Shown here one piece after another: positions 11,730-21,174 of a stretch of 64,000 nucleotides of DNA. Source of the stretch: Actinomycetes bacterium (GTDB taxonomy: Bacteria; Actinomycetota; Thermoleophilia; BMS3ABIN01); the NCBI GenBank assembly GCA_021785935.1, contig JAJYOG010000004.1, positions 1-64,000 on the forward strand, in the 5' to 3' direction. The number at the start of each line of letters is the position of its first letter. The stretch's first letter is position 1. The notes under the pieces are model-generated. The model was given only the letters and a program-made list of their open reading frames with translations. It was not told the DNA's origin and did no database searches. A program made the position numbers and the translations under genes.

Positions 11730-12289
11730 TGAGCGATCCTGTAAAAATTAGTCCTCCTGTTTCTGAGGAAAAAACGCGGGCTCTCAGGGCCGGTGACAAG
11801 GTTCTGATCACGGGGGTAATATATACAGCCAGGGATGCCGCACACAGGCGGCTGATCGAGCTGATCGAGCAAGGTGAAGAGCTGCCGCTTCCGTTGGAAG
11901 GCCAGATCGTCTATTATGTCGGCCCGACTCCGGCCTCGCCGGGAAAAGCCACCGGCTCGGCCGGTCCCACGACCAGCTCGCGGGTCGATCCCTACACGCC
12001 GCAACTGCTGGCCCAGGGCTTGCGGGTCATGATCGGTAAAGGGGATCGCTCGCCGGAGGTCGCGCTCGCGCTTTCCGAGTACGGCGCTGTGTACCTGGCG
12101 GCTGTCGGTGGCGCCGGAGCCCTTTTGGCCAGGAAGATAACCTCCGGAGTGATAGCCGCCTGGCCGGAGCTGGGTCCCGAGGCTATTTACAGGTTCGAAG
12201 TCTGTGACTTCCCCGCGACTGTTGTCATGGACTCAGCTGGCGGCAACCTGTATGCAACCGGACGCGCGGCCTACAAGCGGCAACCTTGA
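11729..12289 (+). CDS. fumarate hydratase class I, beta subunit
   Basis: The 186-aa beta subunit begins at ATG 11729, chosen because a ggggag ribosome site lies just upstream and the alpha stop overlaps the start; a longer open frame reaching back into alpha exists but would be unusual. Recognisable motifs are the KVLITGVIYTARDAAHRRL start, YYVGPTPASPG, and MIGKGDRS. It pairs with the alpha chain to form the hydratase. Downstream, a gcccgt/acgggc hairpin at about 12293-12328 has no T run. Confidence 0.95.
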   Translation: MSDPVKISPPVSEEKTRALRAGDKVLITGVIYTARDAAHRRLIELIEQGEELPLPLEGQIVYYVGPTPASPGKATGSAGPTTSSRVDPYTPQLLAQGLRVMIGKGDRSPEVALALSEYGAVYLAAVGGAGALLARKITSGVIAAWPELGPEAIYRFEVCDFPATVVMDSAGGNLYATGRAAYKRQP

Positions 12290-12408
12290 TTTGCCCGTAA
12301 ATCAGCGAAAAAACGGGCCTTAACCCCGCCTCTTGGCCTCTAAGTCACATTTACTATTTTCTGGTGAAAATAAATTAACACACCCAAACTGGAAAAATCG
12401 GAGTATAT

Positions 12409-12417
12409 TGCTATACT
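12409..12417 (+). promoter_or_regulatory. extended -10 promoter of the response regulator gene
   Basis: TGC followed by TATACT forms an extended -10 element, giving a leader of about 60 nt before ATG 12486. The -35 region is poor, as is usual for extended -10 promoters. Confidence 0.45.
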
Positions 12418-12485
12418 ATTTAGGCACAATGGGGGCTGCGGCAGTCAGTAAATGTACAGCACGGGGTGGGAACGGAATTTAAAAA

Positions 12486-13214
12486 ATGCCGAACGAAACT
12501 GTACTTGTAGTTGATGACGATCCAGATATTCTTTTCACCACCAAGGAATGCCTGACCAAGGTGGGTTACCGGGTGCTGACCGCGGTAGACGGATCAGCCG
12601 CCAGGCAGATTTCCCGCGACGAGCGCCCAGATGTCATTATTCTGGACGTTGACATGCCGGTAACCGACGGCCACGAGATCTGCAAAACCCTGAAGAGCGA
12701 TTCATCCCTGAAGCACATCCCCATCATCTTCCTGCATGAGAAACCGTCAACCGAGGATATCGTCGCCGGATTCGATGCGGGAGCCAACGACTATCTTGCC
12801 AAACCATACGATCAGGAAGAGTTAATTGCCCGCGTGGGCGTTGCCGCGCGCCAGAAAGTTGCCTTCGACCGGTTGCGCCACAAGAACGCCAAACTCGAAG
12901 CGCTTGCCAAGCATGTGCGGGCGGCGGTTCAGCACTACGAGCAGCCGCGCATCACGGGAGGCAGTGCTTCCGGTCAGGAGGATATGGAAGAAGAGGCGGG
13001 CAAGGCGATGGTGCGTCTCACACGCCGCGAACTGGAAATACTGCAATTGCTGGCGAGGGGACTGAATAACGATGTCATTTCCCGTCAGCTATATATCAGC
13101 CCTACGACAACCAGAAACCACATCCAGAATATTCTTGGAAAGCTCGGAGTTCACAGCAAGCTGGAAGCGGTTGCCTACGCGGTTCGCGCTGGTTATGTAG
13201 ACTTCGTGGGGTAG
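12486..13214 (+). CDS. LuxR-type response regulator
   Basis: The 242-aa protein has an N-terminal receiver domain (1-120) with acidic residues Asp10-12, phosphoacceptor Asp54 (ILDVD) and Lys106. A helical linker follows and then a LuxR/NarL helix-turn-helix (about 175-240: LTRRELEILQLLARG...LYISPTTTRNHIQNIL). The switch Thr/Ser usually found after beta-4 is replaced by His84 (IIFLHEK), so output may be altered. No kinase gene is adjacent, making it an orphan. Its targets cannot be inferred. Confidence 0.9.
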   Translation: MPNETVLVVDDDPDILFTTKECLTKVGYRVLTAVDGSAARQISRDERPDVIILDVDMPVTDGHEICKTLKSDSSLKHIPIIFLHEKPSTEDIVAGFDAGANDYLAKPYDQEELIARVGVAARQKVAFDRLRHKNAKLEALAKHVRAAVQHYEQPRITGGSASGQEDMEEEAGKAMVRLTRRELEILQLLARGLNNDVISRQLYISPTTTRNHIQNILGKLGVHSKLEAVAYAVRAGYVDFVG

Positions 13215-13295
13215 CCTAAGTTGACATAAAACAGTCAGAAACACGTTTTTCTAGTAAAAAAGGATTATTTATTTAGACATTTTTCATTATAGACG

Positions 13296-13320
13296 GTATG
13301 ATCAGTAGACGATATCATAC
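13296..13320. other. interrupted palindrome GTATGAT-N11-ATCATAC
   Basis: Two 7-base arms in inverted orientation stand between the response regulator stop and a downstream terminator. They could be an operator or the base of a hairpin; nothing else is visible in this AT-rich stretch. Confidence 0.4.
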
Positions 13321-13368
13321 TAACCAACATACTTTTCTTAGAGTAAAGGGCTTAATCGCCCCCCTTGG

Positions 13369-13402
13369 AAGGCCCCGAAACTATTCGGGGCTTTCTCCTT
13401 TT
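13369..13402 (+). terminator. intrinsic terminator
   Basis: The arms GCCCCG and CGGGGC with an 8-base loop are followed by ctttctccttttct. It lies between the response regulator (plus) and the converging glycosyltransferase gene (minus) and best fits plus-strand transcription. Confidence 0.65.
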
Positions 13403-13457
13403 CTGAAGGTCTTTCCATTTTTTTCCGCTACAAGGTGTCGTAACTCATGTTCGCTAC

Positions 13458-15194
13458 TCAGCGGTACAAAGCAAAATATCTGGTTTCGCCCACCAGCGTG
13501 AAGTTCGAGCGGGTGTATTGAATCAAGGGGCTGTAATTTTCTTCCACTGGAATAAATTCATGCGGGCCGATATCTTCGATCGTGGATTTTTGTACCAGGA
13601 TGGTTACGTTCCCCCGCAAGCGTTCCAGGTCCCCTTTGGCCCGGGCGGCGACATCCGGATTGCTCAGCTCCACGTTAATCGGCCAGTCGATCGATAGCGG
13701 ATTAGCTTGGGGAGCCTTGACCCAGTAGCCGGCAAAATCGGCGATGATGGCGTAGGTGCCGCCCGTCATCCCGATCGCCTGATTGACGTCGGCCAGGACG
13801 TCGCAGTTGTTCTGGTTCGTCTCAAGCAGCTGTGCTCCCGGGAACAATCCTCCCAAAGAACAGTTCAACTCGGATGCATGCAGATCGCGGTAAATATATC
13901 TGAGCCGCCCACGGGTGAAGCCGAAAAGACAGGACGCCACCAACGCCAGCATTAGCAGAAGATAGGACGCGCGCACGCCAACCTTCTTCCAATCCTCGAT
14001 CGAACTGTAGCAACACAGAAAAAGCAGAACGAAGAGCTGGCCTGAAACCAGGCTGGGATTGTTATAGCCTACTGAAATCGACACGCTCCAGGCCAGCAGC
14101 GTCGTCAGAACCGCGGTTCTGAGGAAGCCGCTCAGCTCACCTCTTTTTTCAAAAAAGACGGCAACGCCCAGATAAAGGGTAGTCCCGGTGACGACACCGA
14201 AGATCGCAAAAGAGAAAACACCGAAGCCCAGGTCGGTATAACCCTCAGCCAGCAGCGATGCCCCGATAAAAGCGGCCGTGAAAAGCAGGAGCAGCATCAA
14301 GTGTTTTTCCAGCCGGACCAGCATTGATTCGCGCCCTGCTTCCTTTTTCAGGAAGAGCAATGCCGCCACCGCAAACCCGGCCGCCAGGCCAGCGATCACA
14401 TAGCGGTTCAGGTAACTGTTGAGGCCGACCTCGACCAGGTCGCTTTGCGATCCAAGCTGCTGGATTGTATCGGGCAGGGCGCCCGCGGCAAACGCGAGCA
14501 GAAAATAAAGCACTCCAGGCGCCGCCACCGCCAGCCAGTAGCTCCGCCGCCGCCAATCCCCGAGAATGATAACTGTCAGCAGAGATGCCAGCGCGAAATT
14601 TTGCTTGCAGGTATAGGCAAGGCCGATGATCACGTAGCCAATGAACCTGCTGTTGATGAATTTCCAGCCCCGCGGTTCCCCGAGGCAGATATAAACGCCC
14701 GCGGTTAGAAGAAAAAGGGCGTCCACCGTATGCCAGGCCATGATCGGGAAATTATGCACCGAGAAGGTGAAGGCGATCAGTGCCAGTAGATATTTTTCTA
14801 CGACGCCCAAATGCACTTTCATCAGTCTGCCAACGATCGCCATCCAGGTCCAGGCTATGAAGGCAAATTCAAACCAGACGAACAGCCGTGAAATCCAGAA
14901 AGTATAATCCCCTCCCAGCAGGACGAACGGGGTGTGCAGCAGTGGCGATCCCACCGGCCTGATGGAAATGAAGTCGCGGTGCGGAAACTGTCCTTCCAGA
15001 AGTCTGCGGCTGTAGGCAAGGATAAAACCGTCGTCGGTGGCGTTGAATCCCAGCCGGGAGAACATCAACTGGGCGCCGAGCGGAACCAGGAAAAGAAAGA
15101 GAGCGCCGGCGATAATATTTTGGTTTCGCCGGGATTGTAAGCTTGCGATGTTCATGGGGAGCTTAACAATATCACCGTAGCTATATTTATTCAT
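13458..15194 (-). CDS. GT-C fold membrane glycosyltransferase-like protein
   Basis: The 578-aa protein has about eleven hydrophobic segments. The first outer loop carries DDGFILAYSRRLLEGQFPHR, the acidic DD motif typical of GT-C enzymes that use polyprenyl-phosphate sugars. The C-terminal 120 residues are soluble and probably extracytoplasmic. Sugar and acceptor are unknown. It is divergent from another GT-C gene beginning 46 bases away, so the pair may act on the same envelope glycan. The start codon is uncertain: ATG 15194 lacks a ribosome site, and an internal ATG 39 bases further in is an alternative. Confidence 0.72.
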   Translation of the reverse strand: MNKYSYGDIVKLPMNIASLQSRRNQNIIAGALFLFLVPLGAQLMFSRLGFNATDDGFILAYSRRLLEGQFPHRDFISIRPVGSPLLHTPFVLLGGDYTFWISRLFVWFEFAFIAWTWMAIVGRLMKVHLGVVEKYLLALIAFTFSVHNFPIMAWHTVDALFLLTAGVYICLGEPRGWKFINSRFIGYVIIGLAYTCKQNFALASLLTVIILGDWRRRSYWLAVAAPGVLYFLLAFAAGALPDTIQQLGSQSDLVEVGLNSYLNRYVIAGLAAGFAVAALLFLKKEAGRESMLVRLEKHLMLLLLFTAAFIGASLLAEGYTDLGFGVFSFAIFGVVTGTTLYLGVAVFFEKRGELSGFLRTAVLTTLLAWSVSISVGYNNPSLVSGQLFVLLFLCCYSSIEDWKKVGVRASYLLLMLALVASCLFGFTRGRLRYIYRDLHASELNCSLGGLFPGAQLLETNQNNCDVLADVNQAIGMTGGTYAIIADFAGYWVKAPQANPLSIDWPINVELSNPDVAARAKGDLERLRGNVTILVQKSTIEDIGPHEFIPVEENYSPLIQYTRSNFTLVGETRYFALYR

Positions 15195-15240
15195 TCGTGA
15201 TAAGAAATATTTAGTTCAATCTCCAACCGACAGGGGTCCA

Positions 15241-16812
15241 TTGAATAAATCTCTTAACCGGGAGATAACGGCAAAGGCGCTGGTCCTGCTGTTGTCAGTG
15301 GTTATTATTTCACTCCATTATTTCTACCTCAGACCGTGGATGCTAGATGATGCTTTCATCTCGTTTCGATACGCTGAAAACTTTGCCCACGGAAGCGGCC
15401 TGGTCTACAACCCGGGAGATAATGTTGAGGGATATACGTCTTTTCTGTGGGTGATCATTCTTGGAATGGGAAAATTCCTGGGAGCCGACCCGGTAAACCT
15501 GTCCAAGATACTGGGTTTTTTATTCAGTGCCGGCACTCCGGCGCTCCTGCTTTTTTTCCCGAGAAAAGGGCGGAATCTCGCCTTTCAGTCAATCATCGCC
15601 GTGCTCATGCTGTCGACCTGCGGATCTTTTACCGCCTGGGCCACAAGCGGTATGGAAACGTCCATGTTTATCTTCCTGGTCACACTGGCGTTTCTGCTTT
15701 ATGAAGACATTTTGCAGGCGCCAAAAGACAATAAATTTATCTATCTGGGCCTGCTCGCAGGCGTTCTGACGCTAACCAGGCCGGAAGGCGCAATCTTCTT
15801 CCTTTGCATGCTCCTGCTGATAAATGTCTTCAAGTTAACGACGGTGAGACGATTCGCTGTTCGGGAATCGGTACGGCTTATGGTCCCGTTTCTGCTAATT
15901 ACGGGATCCCATCTGGCCTTCCGTTTATGGTATTACCACGATTTTCTACCGAACACCTTTTTCGACAAGGTCGGCAGAGGTTTCCTTCAGATCAAGAGGG
16001 GCCTCGCCTATTTCCGGACGTTTATCAGATCTGCGGCCTTGATCCTGGCGCCAAATATTTTCCTGATTGCCATGCTCCTAAAGAAAGATGAAGACAGGAA
16101 ATACTTTTTTTACTATTCGCTTCTGTTTTCCGTCTCCGTTTATTCCCTGTATGTCATCTACGTGGGCGGCGACGTCATGCCCGCCTACAGGTTTTTTGTT
16201 CCGGTGCTGCCCTTGCTGGCGTTGCTGGCCGCGTTTTGTCTGCAGGAAATCGGCTCGCTGATCAAGACCAGGTTGCATCTGCAAATGCGCTTCGCAGACA
16301 CATTGCCCGTCATTATCCTGGTTGCGTTCATCTGCGTCTATAATCTTGCGGAAACACAACTGGACACCAGAATCAACCATGATCTCAAGGGCGATTCGGT
16401 TGCCTATCTTGGCAAAGAGGCAGGTTTGTGGTTAAAAGATAATTTTGACGCCAAGACGGTTATTGCCACCAATACCGCCGGTTCGATTCCTTACTATTCT
16501 GGATTAACAACCATTGACATGCTGGGGCTCAATGACAGAACCATTGCCAGGAGATCGATGCCGAATATGGGGGGCGGGATGCCGGGCCATGAAAAAGCCG
16601 ACGGCAAGTACGTGTTTTCACGAAATCCCGACATTATCCAGTTTGGCAGTAGTCTGGGGAGCGCGAGTCCCATGTTTGAGAGTGACCTGGAACTTATCGA
16701 GTTGCCGGATTTCTCGGCCAAATATAAACTAGAAAGTTTTGTGATGCCGTCGGGAGACAGTATCCTTCTGTATATCAGGAAGGATTATCAGGGGGCGCCG
16801 GTTCCGGCGTAA
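15241..16812 (+). CDS. GT-C fold membrane glycosyltransferase (AftB-like motif)
   Basis: This 523-aa multi-span protein starts at TTG 15241, supported by caggggt just upstream. The first loop reads LDDAFISFRYAENFAHG followed by GLVYNPGDNVEGYTSFLW, the pattern of actinobacterial GT-C enzymes such as the arabinofuranosyltransferase AftB. About ten membrane helices follow, then a C-terminal soluble domain (from about 385). The family adds sugars from polyprenyl donors on the outer face of the membrane. Whether arabinose is the sugar cannot be told. It is paired head to head with the preceding GT-C gene. Confidence 0.78.
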   Translation: MNKSLNREITAKALVLLLSVVIISLHYFYLRPWMLDDAFISFRYAENFAHGSGLVYNPGDNVEGYTSFLWVIILGMGKFLGADPVNLSKILGFLFSAGTPALLLFFPRKGRNLAFQSIIAVLMLSTCGSFTAWATSGMETSMFIFLVTLAFLLYEDILQAPKDNKFIYLGLLAGVLTLTRPEGAIFFLCMLLLINVFKLTTVRRFAVRESVRLMVPFLLITGSHLAFRLWYYHDFLPNTFFDKVGRGFLQIKRGLAYFRTFIRSAALILAPNIFLIAMLLKKDEDRKYFFYYSLLFSVSVYSLYVIYVGGDVMPAYRFFVPVLPLLALLAAFCLQEIGSLIKTRLHLQMRFADTLPVIILVAFICVYNLAETQLDTRINHDLKGDSVAYLGKEAGLWLKDNFDAKTVIATNTAGSIPYYSGLTTIDMLGLNDRTIARRSMPNMGGGMPGHEKADGKYVFSRNPDIIQFGSSLGSASPMFESDLELIELPDFSAKYKLESFVMPSGDSILLYIRKDYQGAPVPA

Positions 16813-16884
16813 GGGCAACTGCCGGGCAGGATGATTTCTGCGGGAACAACCCGGAACAACGGGAAAAATGAGGATGGAATTTTG

Positions 16885-16902
16885 GTGGACTCTGTAGTCC
16901 AC
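16885..16902. other. perfect hairpin between convergent genes
   Basis: GTGGACT-CTGT-AGTCCAC lies between the converging GT-C and PAP2 genes. A terminator role is plausible by position but there is no T run. Confidence 0.4.
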
Positions 16903-16967
16903 TATCCGAACATCTACATTCTAAAGCAGCTCTTTGGATCGGTAAAGAAGGTTCCCGCGTAAAAAAA

Positions 16968-17519
16968 CTACGCTAGCTTCAATTTCCTGGCAATCCCGAT
17001 CAAAAAAGAAGTGATGGGATCAAATACTGCCCTGAGCTTCCAGACGAAAACCGCGGTAGCCAGTCCAACTGTGGCTCCGCCTAAAACATCCCCCGGGTAG
17101 TGAGTGCCGACAAAGATTCTTGAAATTCCAACCAGCATTGCCAGACCAAGCGCCAGAGATCCGATTCGCTTATCCTTAAACAGAAGTAGCCAGGCGATAG
17201 CAAAAACAAAAGCAGAGTGGTCCGAAGGAAAGGAAGGGTCGGCTGATTTTGCGAGAAGAAGGTTAACCTCATGAAAAGCAAATGGGCGTTGCCTGAAGTA
17301 GATATGTCCGATTAACTGATTGATGAGAAGGGCAATGGCCATGCTGAGAAGGCTCAGGAGCGCGACCTTCTTCTTGCTTTCATCTCCCTTAAACCACATG
17401 TAAAGAAGCGGTAGGGCCATAAGCAGGACGCCATATTTGGCAAGGCCGATCATCAGGTTGTCAAGAATGCCTGATTTGCCGGCAAATTGATTTACGAGCT
17501 GGAAAATCTTATAGTCCAT
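16968..17519 (-). CDS. PAP2 family phosphatase (undecaprenyl-diphosphatase-like)
   Basis: The 183-aa membrane protein has the PAP2 active-site blocks: FRQRPF (75-80), PSDHS (98-102) and SRIFVGTHYPGDV (from 133), with five to six helices. Size and motif spacing fit BcrC-type enzymes, which recycle the undecaprenyl carrier lipid, but substrate specificity is inferred. An aaagga ribosome site precedes ATG 17519. It lies 18 bases downstream of the DedA-phosphoesterase gene on the same strand, so the two may share a message. Confidence 0.85.
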   Translation of the reverse strand: MDYKIFQLVNQFAGKSGILDNLMIGLAKYGVLLMALPLLYMWFKGDESKKKVALLSLLSMAIALLINQLIGHIYFRQRPFAFHEVNLLLAKSADPSFPSDHSAFVFAIAWLLLFKDKRIGSLALGLAMLVGISRIFVGTHYPGDVLGGATVGLATAVFVWKLRAVFDPITSFLIGIARKLKLA

Positions 17520-17537
17520 ATCCTTTCTCTTTCCTTT

Positions 17538-19258
17538 CTACCGGCTGAAGCTGTTGATGATTTCTCTTTTTATCTCTTCATATTTTTGAACGATTCTATC
17601 AAGAAAAGAAAGATCGCTGGGATCGATGGCAATCTTATCCTCGCTGATACTGCTTCCGTTCACGTGAACGAGCATGTAGAAATAGCGGTCTTCAGGGCCA
17701 TGTTCAAAAAGATCAAACCGCGTTCCCTTAATGTTGGGCTGATAGTTCCCACCAGCTTTAACTGAGAAGACGTTTTTCACTCTGGCACTGGTCACAAGAT
17801 CAACAAACTGAACGGAGTCTGAAGGAGCCTTGTAAGTAATTAGGAAAATGTTCTGGCTCCCTTTGGCCTGTTTCAGCTCTTTTGCCAGCCAGTCAAGATC
17901 AGCTGGCTGCGCCGACGTATCAGAAAAATGAGCCTGGAGTTCTGATAATCAAAACTGTAGTTTTCCGGACCGAACAGCTCTTTGTAAACCGGCTTTCCTT
18001 CGTCGATTGTCTCATGCTGGCCAATATCTGAATATAGCGGTTCTTTTAGCGAGTCAGTTTGATCCAGAAATGAGCGGAACTTTCTTTTCTCCCCATCACT
18101 GACGAAATCACCCGTGTGGATCACAAAGGCGGGGTGAGTGATGTTTATCGAGTCAAGAAGCTTGGAAAGGATAGACCCTGCGTCTCTGGTATCTCCGGTA
18201 ACGGCGAATTCGTACTGGCTGGTTTGAACTTTCGGCTTAAGCGCAACCACTGTACTGGCTGATGGCTGCGGCGTGATATCAAAACCAAGCGACAGGTCGT
18301 CGGCAATGAGAAGATTTTCCACTGGCGTTGAGCTTTGAATATCAATATGCCTGGCATCGACGTTCCTAAAAGTCACCCTGGTTCTTTTTGGTTCGGAGCT
18401 CTCTCCTAAAGTCAGCTTTGGTTCTCCTGTGGCGGTAATGAGCAAGGCATTATTTTGAACGTCACTGATGAACCCTTGCTCAACATCAATGGAAACCTGA
18501 CCCAAATTCCCGTGGATCAAGCCTGCCTGTTCTCCAGTTCTGGGAAGCACGATTAGAGTGCCAGTGACAAAATAGTAAGTGAAGCCCAGCAGCATAGAGA
18601 TTGCGACTGTTCCGGCAATGAGCTTTTTACCCAGATGTTTCCGGATATGTCTCTTTTTCTGGTAATACTTAAAAAGGTAGGCAACGACAATCAGAGCTAT
18701 AACCGAGAAGCCCGCCAGCCTGAAAATATGGAAGAATTTGAGCACAGCATCGAGGTTTCTCCCAAAGTAATAGGTAATGGCTGCCACCAGCGTCACAAAG
18801 GTTGCTGCGGCTGCCAGGTTAAAGCCAAGAAATTTCTTATACGGCATGTGGGAGATACCAGCGATAAGGGCAGCTGTGATTCTGGTAGTAGAAAAGAAAT
18901 GAGCACTATAGACTGTGCGGCCGCCCTTTTCTTTAAAGAGAGACTCCATATAGTCCAGCTTTTCCTTGTCTATCCGGACGTAGCGGCCATACTTCTCGAC
19001 CAGCGGCCTGCCGCCAAACCTGCCAATGAAGAAGCCAATGTTGTCTCCGCAGACGTCGCCCAGAATGGCGATGGGAATGATCAGCCAAATCTTTAAGACT
19101 CCCTGACCGGCAAAGAAGGAAAGAACAATAAGGGCCGTTTCAGCCGGAACGGGGATGCCAGCGTTTTCTAACATCATGCCGAAAAAGGCTACTGGGTAGC
19201 CATATGAATCTATCCAGGGGGATATGAGATTAATGTAATGCTGGGCTTCAGGACTCAT
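17538..19258 (-). pseudogene. DedA (VTT) protein fused to a metallophosphoesterase, frameshifted
   Basis: From ATG 19258 the frame encodes a DedA/VTT membrane domain (about 1-200, with ENAGIPVPAET and GRFGGRPLVEKYGRY). A linker helix (about 215-240) and an extracytoplasmic beta-rich part follow, then a calcineurin-type phosphoesterase domain (AVTGDTRD, HTGDFVSDG, DIGQHE) until a premature stop at 17873. A single missing base near 17919-17923 separates this from a frame that continues DTSAQPADLDWLAKEL and runs to 17538. Joined, the protein would be about 573 aa. DedA proteins move lipids such as undecaprenyl phosphate; fusion to a phosphatase next to a PAP2 gene suggests carrier-lipid work. 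The shift could be real decay or an assembly error. Confidence 0.8.
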
Positions 19259-19417
19259 GGGGATAGTTTAATGGAATTAGCCGGAAAGGCTGGGAAGGGA
19301 AAAGATATTATTACTATAGATATTAAAATTCATGTCTGCCGATAAGTCAACCGTACAAAATCCCAGGTCGTTTCTACAAACATTTCCAAGCAGGGACTTC
19401 CGCGCCTTAGCTCCTCT

Positions 19418-20173
19418 TTATATCAACTGGCTGATAAAGAAATAGACGGCAAAGACAAGCATAGTCACACCATAAAGGAGCATAACCATTTTTGATCGGG
19501 TGTGGATATCGAGCTTGGCGCCAAGATAAGCCATCGGAAAAACGCCGATTGCCATCGACGCCATCGTGGCCAGGTCCACATGACCCAGGGCGAATTGAAC
19601 GGCGCTTCCGGGCAGAGCCAGGATTAGCACCAGCGGCAATGAAGTGGCAATTGCTTCCTTTATGCGCAGGCGAAAAAGCACAACAAACGCCGGGACGAAG
19701 AAGATGCCGCCGCCATTGGCAAGTACGCCCGACAGAATGCTGATGAATCCAGCCACCAGTAAAATCTGCCAGGCGGGCGCTTTCTTTCGTGGCTTGCTGA
19801 TAACGAGGGTTTTCTCCGTGAAATCCTTGACGATAAAATCTATTCCCACGAGAGCCAGCACCACAGCGGTCAGCAGCATCAGGAACTTGCCGGGAATATA
19901 GGCAGTCAGCAATGAACCAAGCACTACCCCCGGCACCGCTGTTATCAGACTCAAGCCGGTGATGCGATAATCGGCCAGATGCCCCTTGCGATAAGCCAAC
20001 ATGGCAATGGAGGCGGTAAACACGGTCAGGGGTAAAGGCGTCGCCAGCGACTGCAGCGGTGGAAGACCCAGAAAAGTTCTGATTACAGGTGTGTCAATGC
20101 TGCTTCCGCCAATGCCAAAAAAAGCGGAAACGAAACCGGTGACGGCACCGATGATAATGGCAATAATGCTCAT
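19418..20173 (-). CDS. TauE/SafE family permease
   Basis: The 251-aa membrane protein shows the TauE/SafE repeat structure: GFVSAFFGIGGSSIDTPV near the start and ISILSGVLANGGGIFFVPA in the second half, with about eight helices. The family exports sulfite, sulfonates or other organic anions; the substrate here is unknown. The gene has its own strong promoter with TTGACA and a -10 only 6 nt from ATG, so the message is probably leaderless. Confidence 0.88.
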   Translation of the reverse strand: MSIIAIIIGAVTGFVSAFFGIGGSSIDTPVIRTFLGLPPLQSLATPLPLTVFTASIAMLAYRKGHLADYRITGLSLITAVPGVVLGSLLTAYIPGKFLMLLTAVVLALVGIDFIVKDFTEKTLVISKPRKKAPAWQILLVAGFISILSGVLANGGGIFFVPAFVVLFRLRIKEAIATSLPLVLILALPGSAVQFALGHVDLATMASMAIGVFPMAYLGAKLDIHTRSKMVMLLYGVTMLVFAVYFFISQLI

Positions 20174-20179
20174 GAATAG

Positions 20180-20207
20180 ACTGTATCACCAATGAGTACT
20201 ATGTCAA
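20180..20207 (-). promoter_or_regulatory. leaderless promoter of the TauE/SafE gene
   Basis: On the minus strand a perfect TTGACA (20207-20202), 16-base spacer and TACAGT (20185-20180) stand 6 nt before ATG 20173. No Shine-Dalgarno can fit, so transcription should begin at about the start codon. Confidence 0.6.
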
Positions 20208-20396
20208 TAATGTCCCAATAATTCCAAATACAAGCGACAATTCAGATCCTGTCACATTCTCCACAGGTCAAATTTCTATATTCCAGATATTCAGCAGCAC
20301 TCTGAGGACGGTTTCATCCTATCACCTGCAGCGCGCACAAATTATGATTCACTGTTTGGTCTGTTTCCTCCAGTCTAATAACCGTGAAAGTGTGGG

Positions 20397-20429
20397 ATTC
20401 ATACAACTTTCATAATTGAAATATATAAT
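20397..20429 (+). promoter_or_regulatory. ABC operon promoter with OmpR-type direct repeat
   Basis: Two half-sites ATTCAT and TTTCAT start 11 bp apart (20397 and 20408). The second ends 10 bp before a perfect TATAAT (20424-20429), which lies 7 nt before ATG 20437. There is no good -35 box, as expected for an activator-dependent promoter. The same geometry recurs at 25665-25697. Confidence 0.6.
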
Positions 20430-20436
20430 CAGAAAC

Positions 20437-21174
20437 ATGAATACCGATTTTGTAATCACGACCCAAAATTTAACCAAGAAATATGGTGACAAGTACGCAC
20501 TCAAGGATGCAAGTCTTGAGATTGCCGCTGGTGAGATATTCGGTCTGCTGGGCCATAACGGCGCTGGAAAAACGACCGCCGTCAGTATCATCACAACGCT
20601 TCTCAAGCCCAGTGCTGGCACGGCCGAGGTCTGCGGTTGCGACGTCGTGAAACAAAGCATGAATGTACGACGCAGCATTGGTTATCTGCCGGAGAGTGTA
20701 GCACTTTATGACAGATTGACCCTTAAGGAGAACTTGGTATATTTTGCGCGCCTTTCGGGCTTGACAAAACCGGAAGGCCGCATCACGGAAGTGCTGGAGT
20801 TCCTGGATTTCTCCGGTCATCAAGAGGAGAGGCTTGAAACTTTCAGTAAGGGTATGCGCCAACGGGCTGGCATTGCCCAAGCAATTTTGCATAAACCGCG
20901 CGTGCTTTTTCTTGACGAGCCGACGTCGGGACTGGACCCCCAAGGCGTCATACAGCTGCGCGAGAGTATTATCCGTTTAAACAGGGAGATGGGCATGACG
21001 GTTTTTATGAATACTCACTCACTTGCAGAGGTCACCAAAACCTGTACCAGCATAGGCATACTGTGCCGGGGCGAACTGCTCTATCACGATTCACTTAAAA
21101 GGACAATGGCGGCTTTCCCGGGAGAAGCATCGCTAGAAGATGTTTACCTTAAAATCGACGCAGGCCAAAGATGA
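20437..21174 (+). CDS. ABC transporter ATP-binding protein
   Basis: Starting at ATG 20437 the product is 245 aa; an upstream in-frame TTG at 20416 overlaps the -10 box and is rejected. It has Walker A GHNGAGKTT, Q-loop region, signature FSKGMRQRAG, Walker B VLFLDEPTSGLDP and the H-loop NTHS. The sequence is of the DRR/NatA/NosF export type. The stop overlaps the next start (ATGA). With the two permeases and lipoprotein that follow it should form a membrane export or copper/NosDFY-like system. Confidence 0.93.
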   Translation: MNTDFVITTQNLTKKYGDKYALKDASLEIAAGEIFGLLGHNGAGKTTAVSIITTLLKPSAGTAEVCGCDVVKQSMNVRRSIGYLPESVALYDRLTLKENLVYFARLSGLTKPEGRITEVLEFLDFSGHQEERLETFSKGMRQRAGIAQAILHKPRVLFLDEPTSGLDPQGVIQLRESIIRLNREMGMTVFMNTHSLAEVTKTCTSIGILCRGELLYHDSLKRTMAAFPGEASLEDVYLKIDAGQR

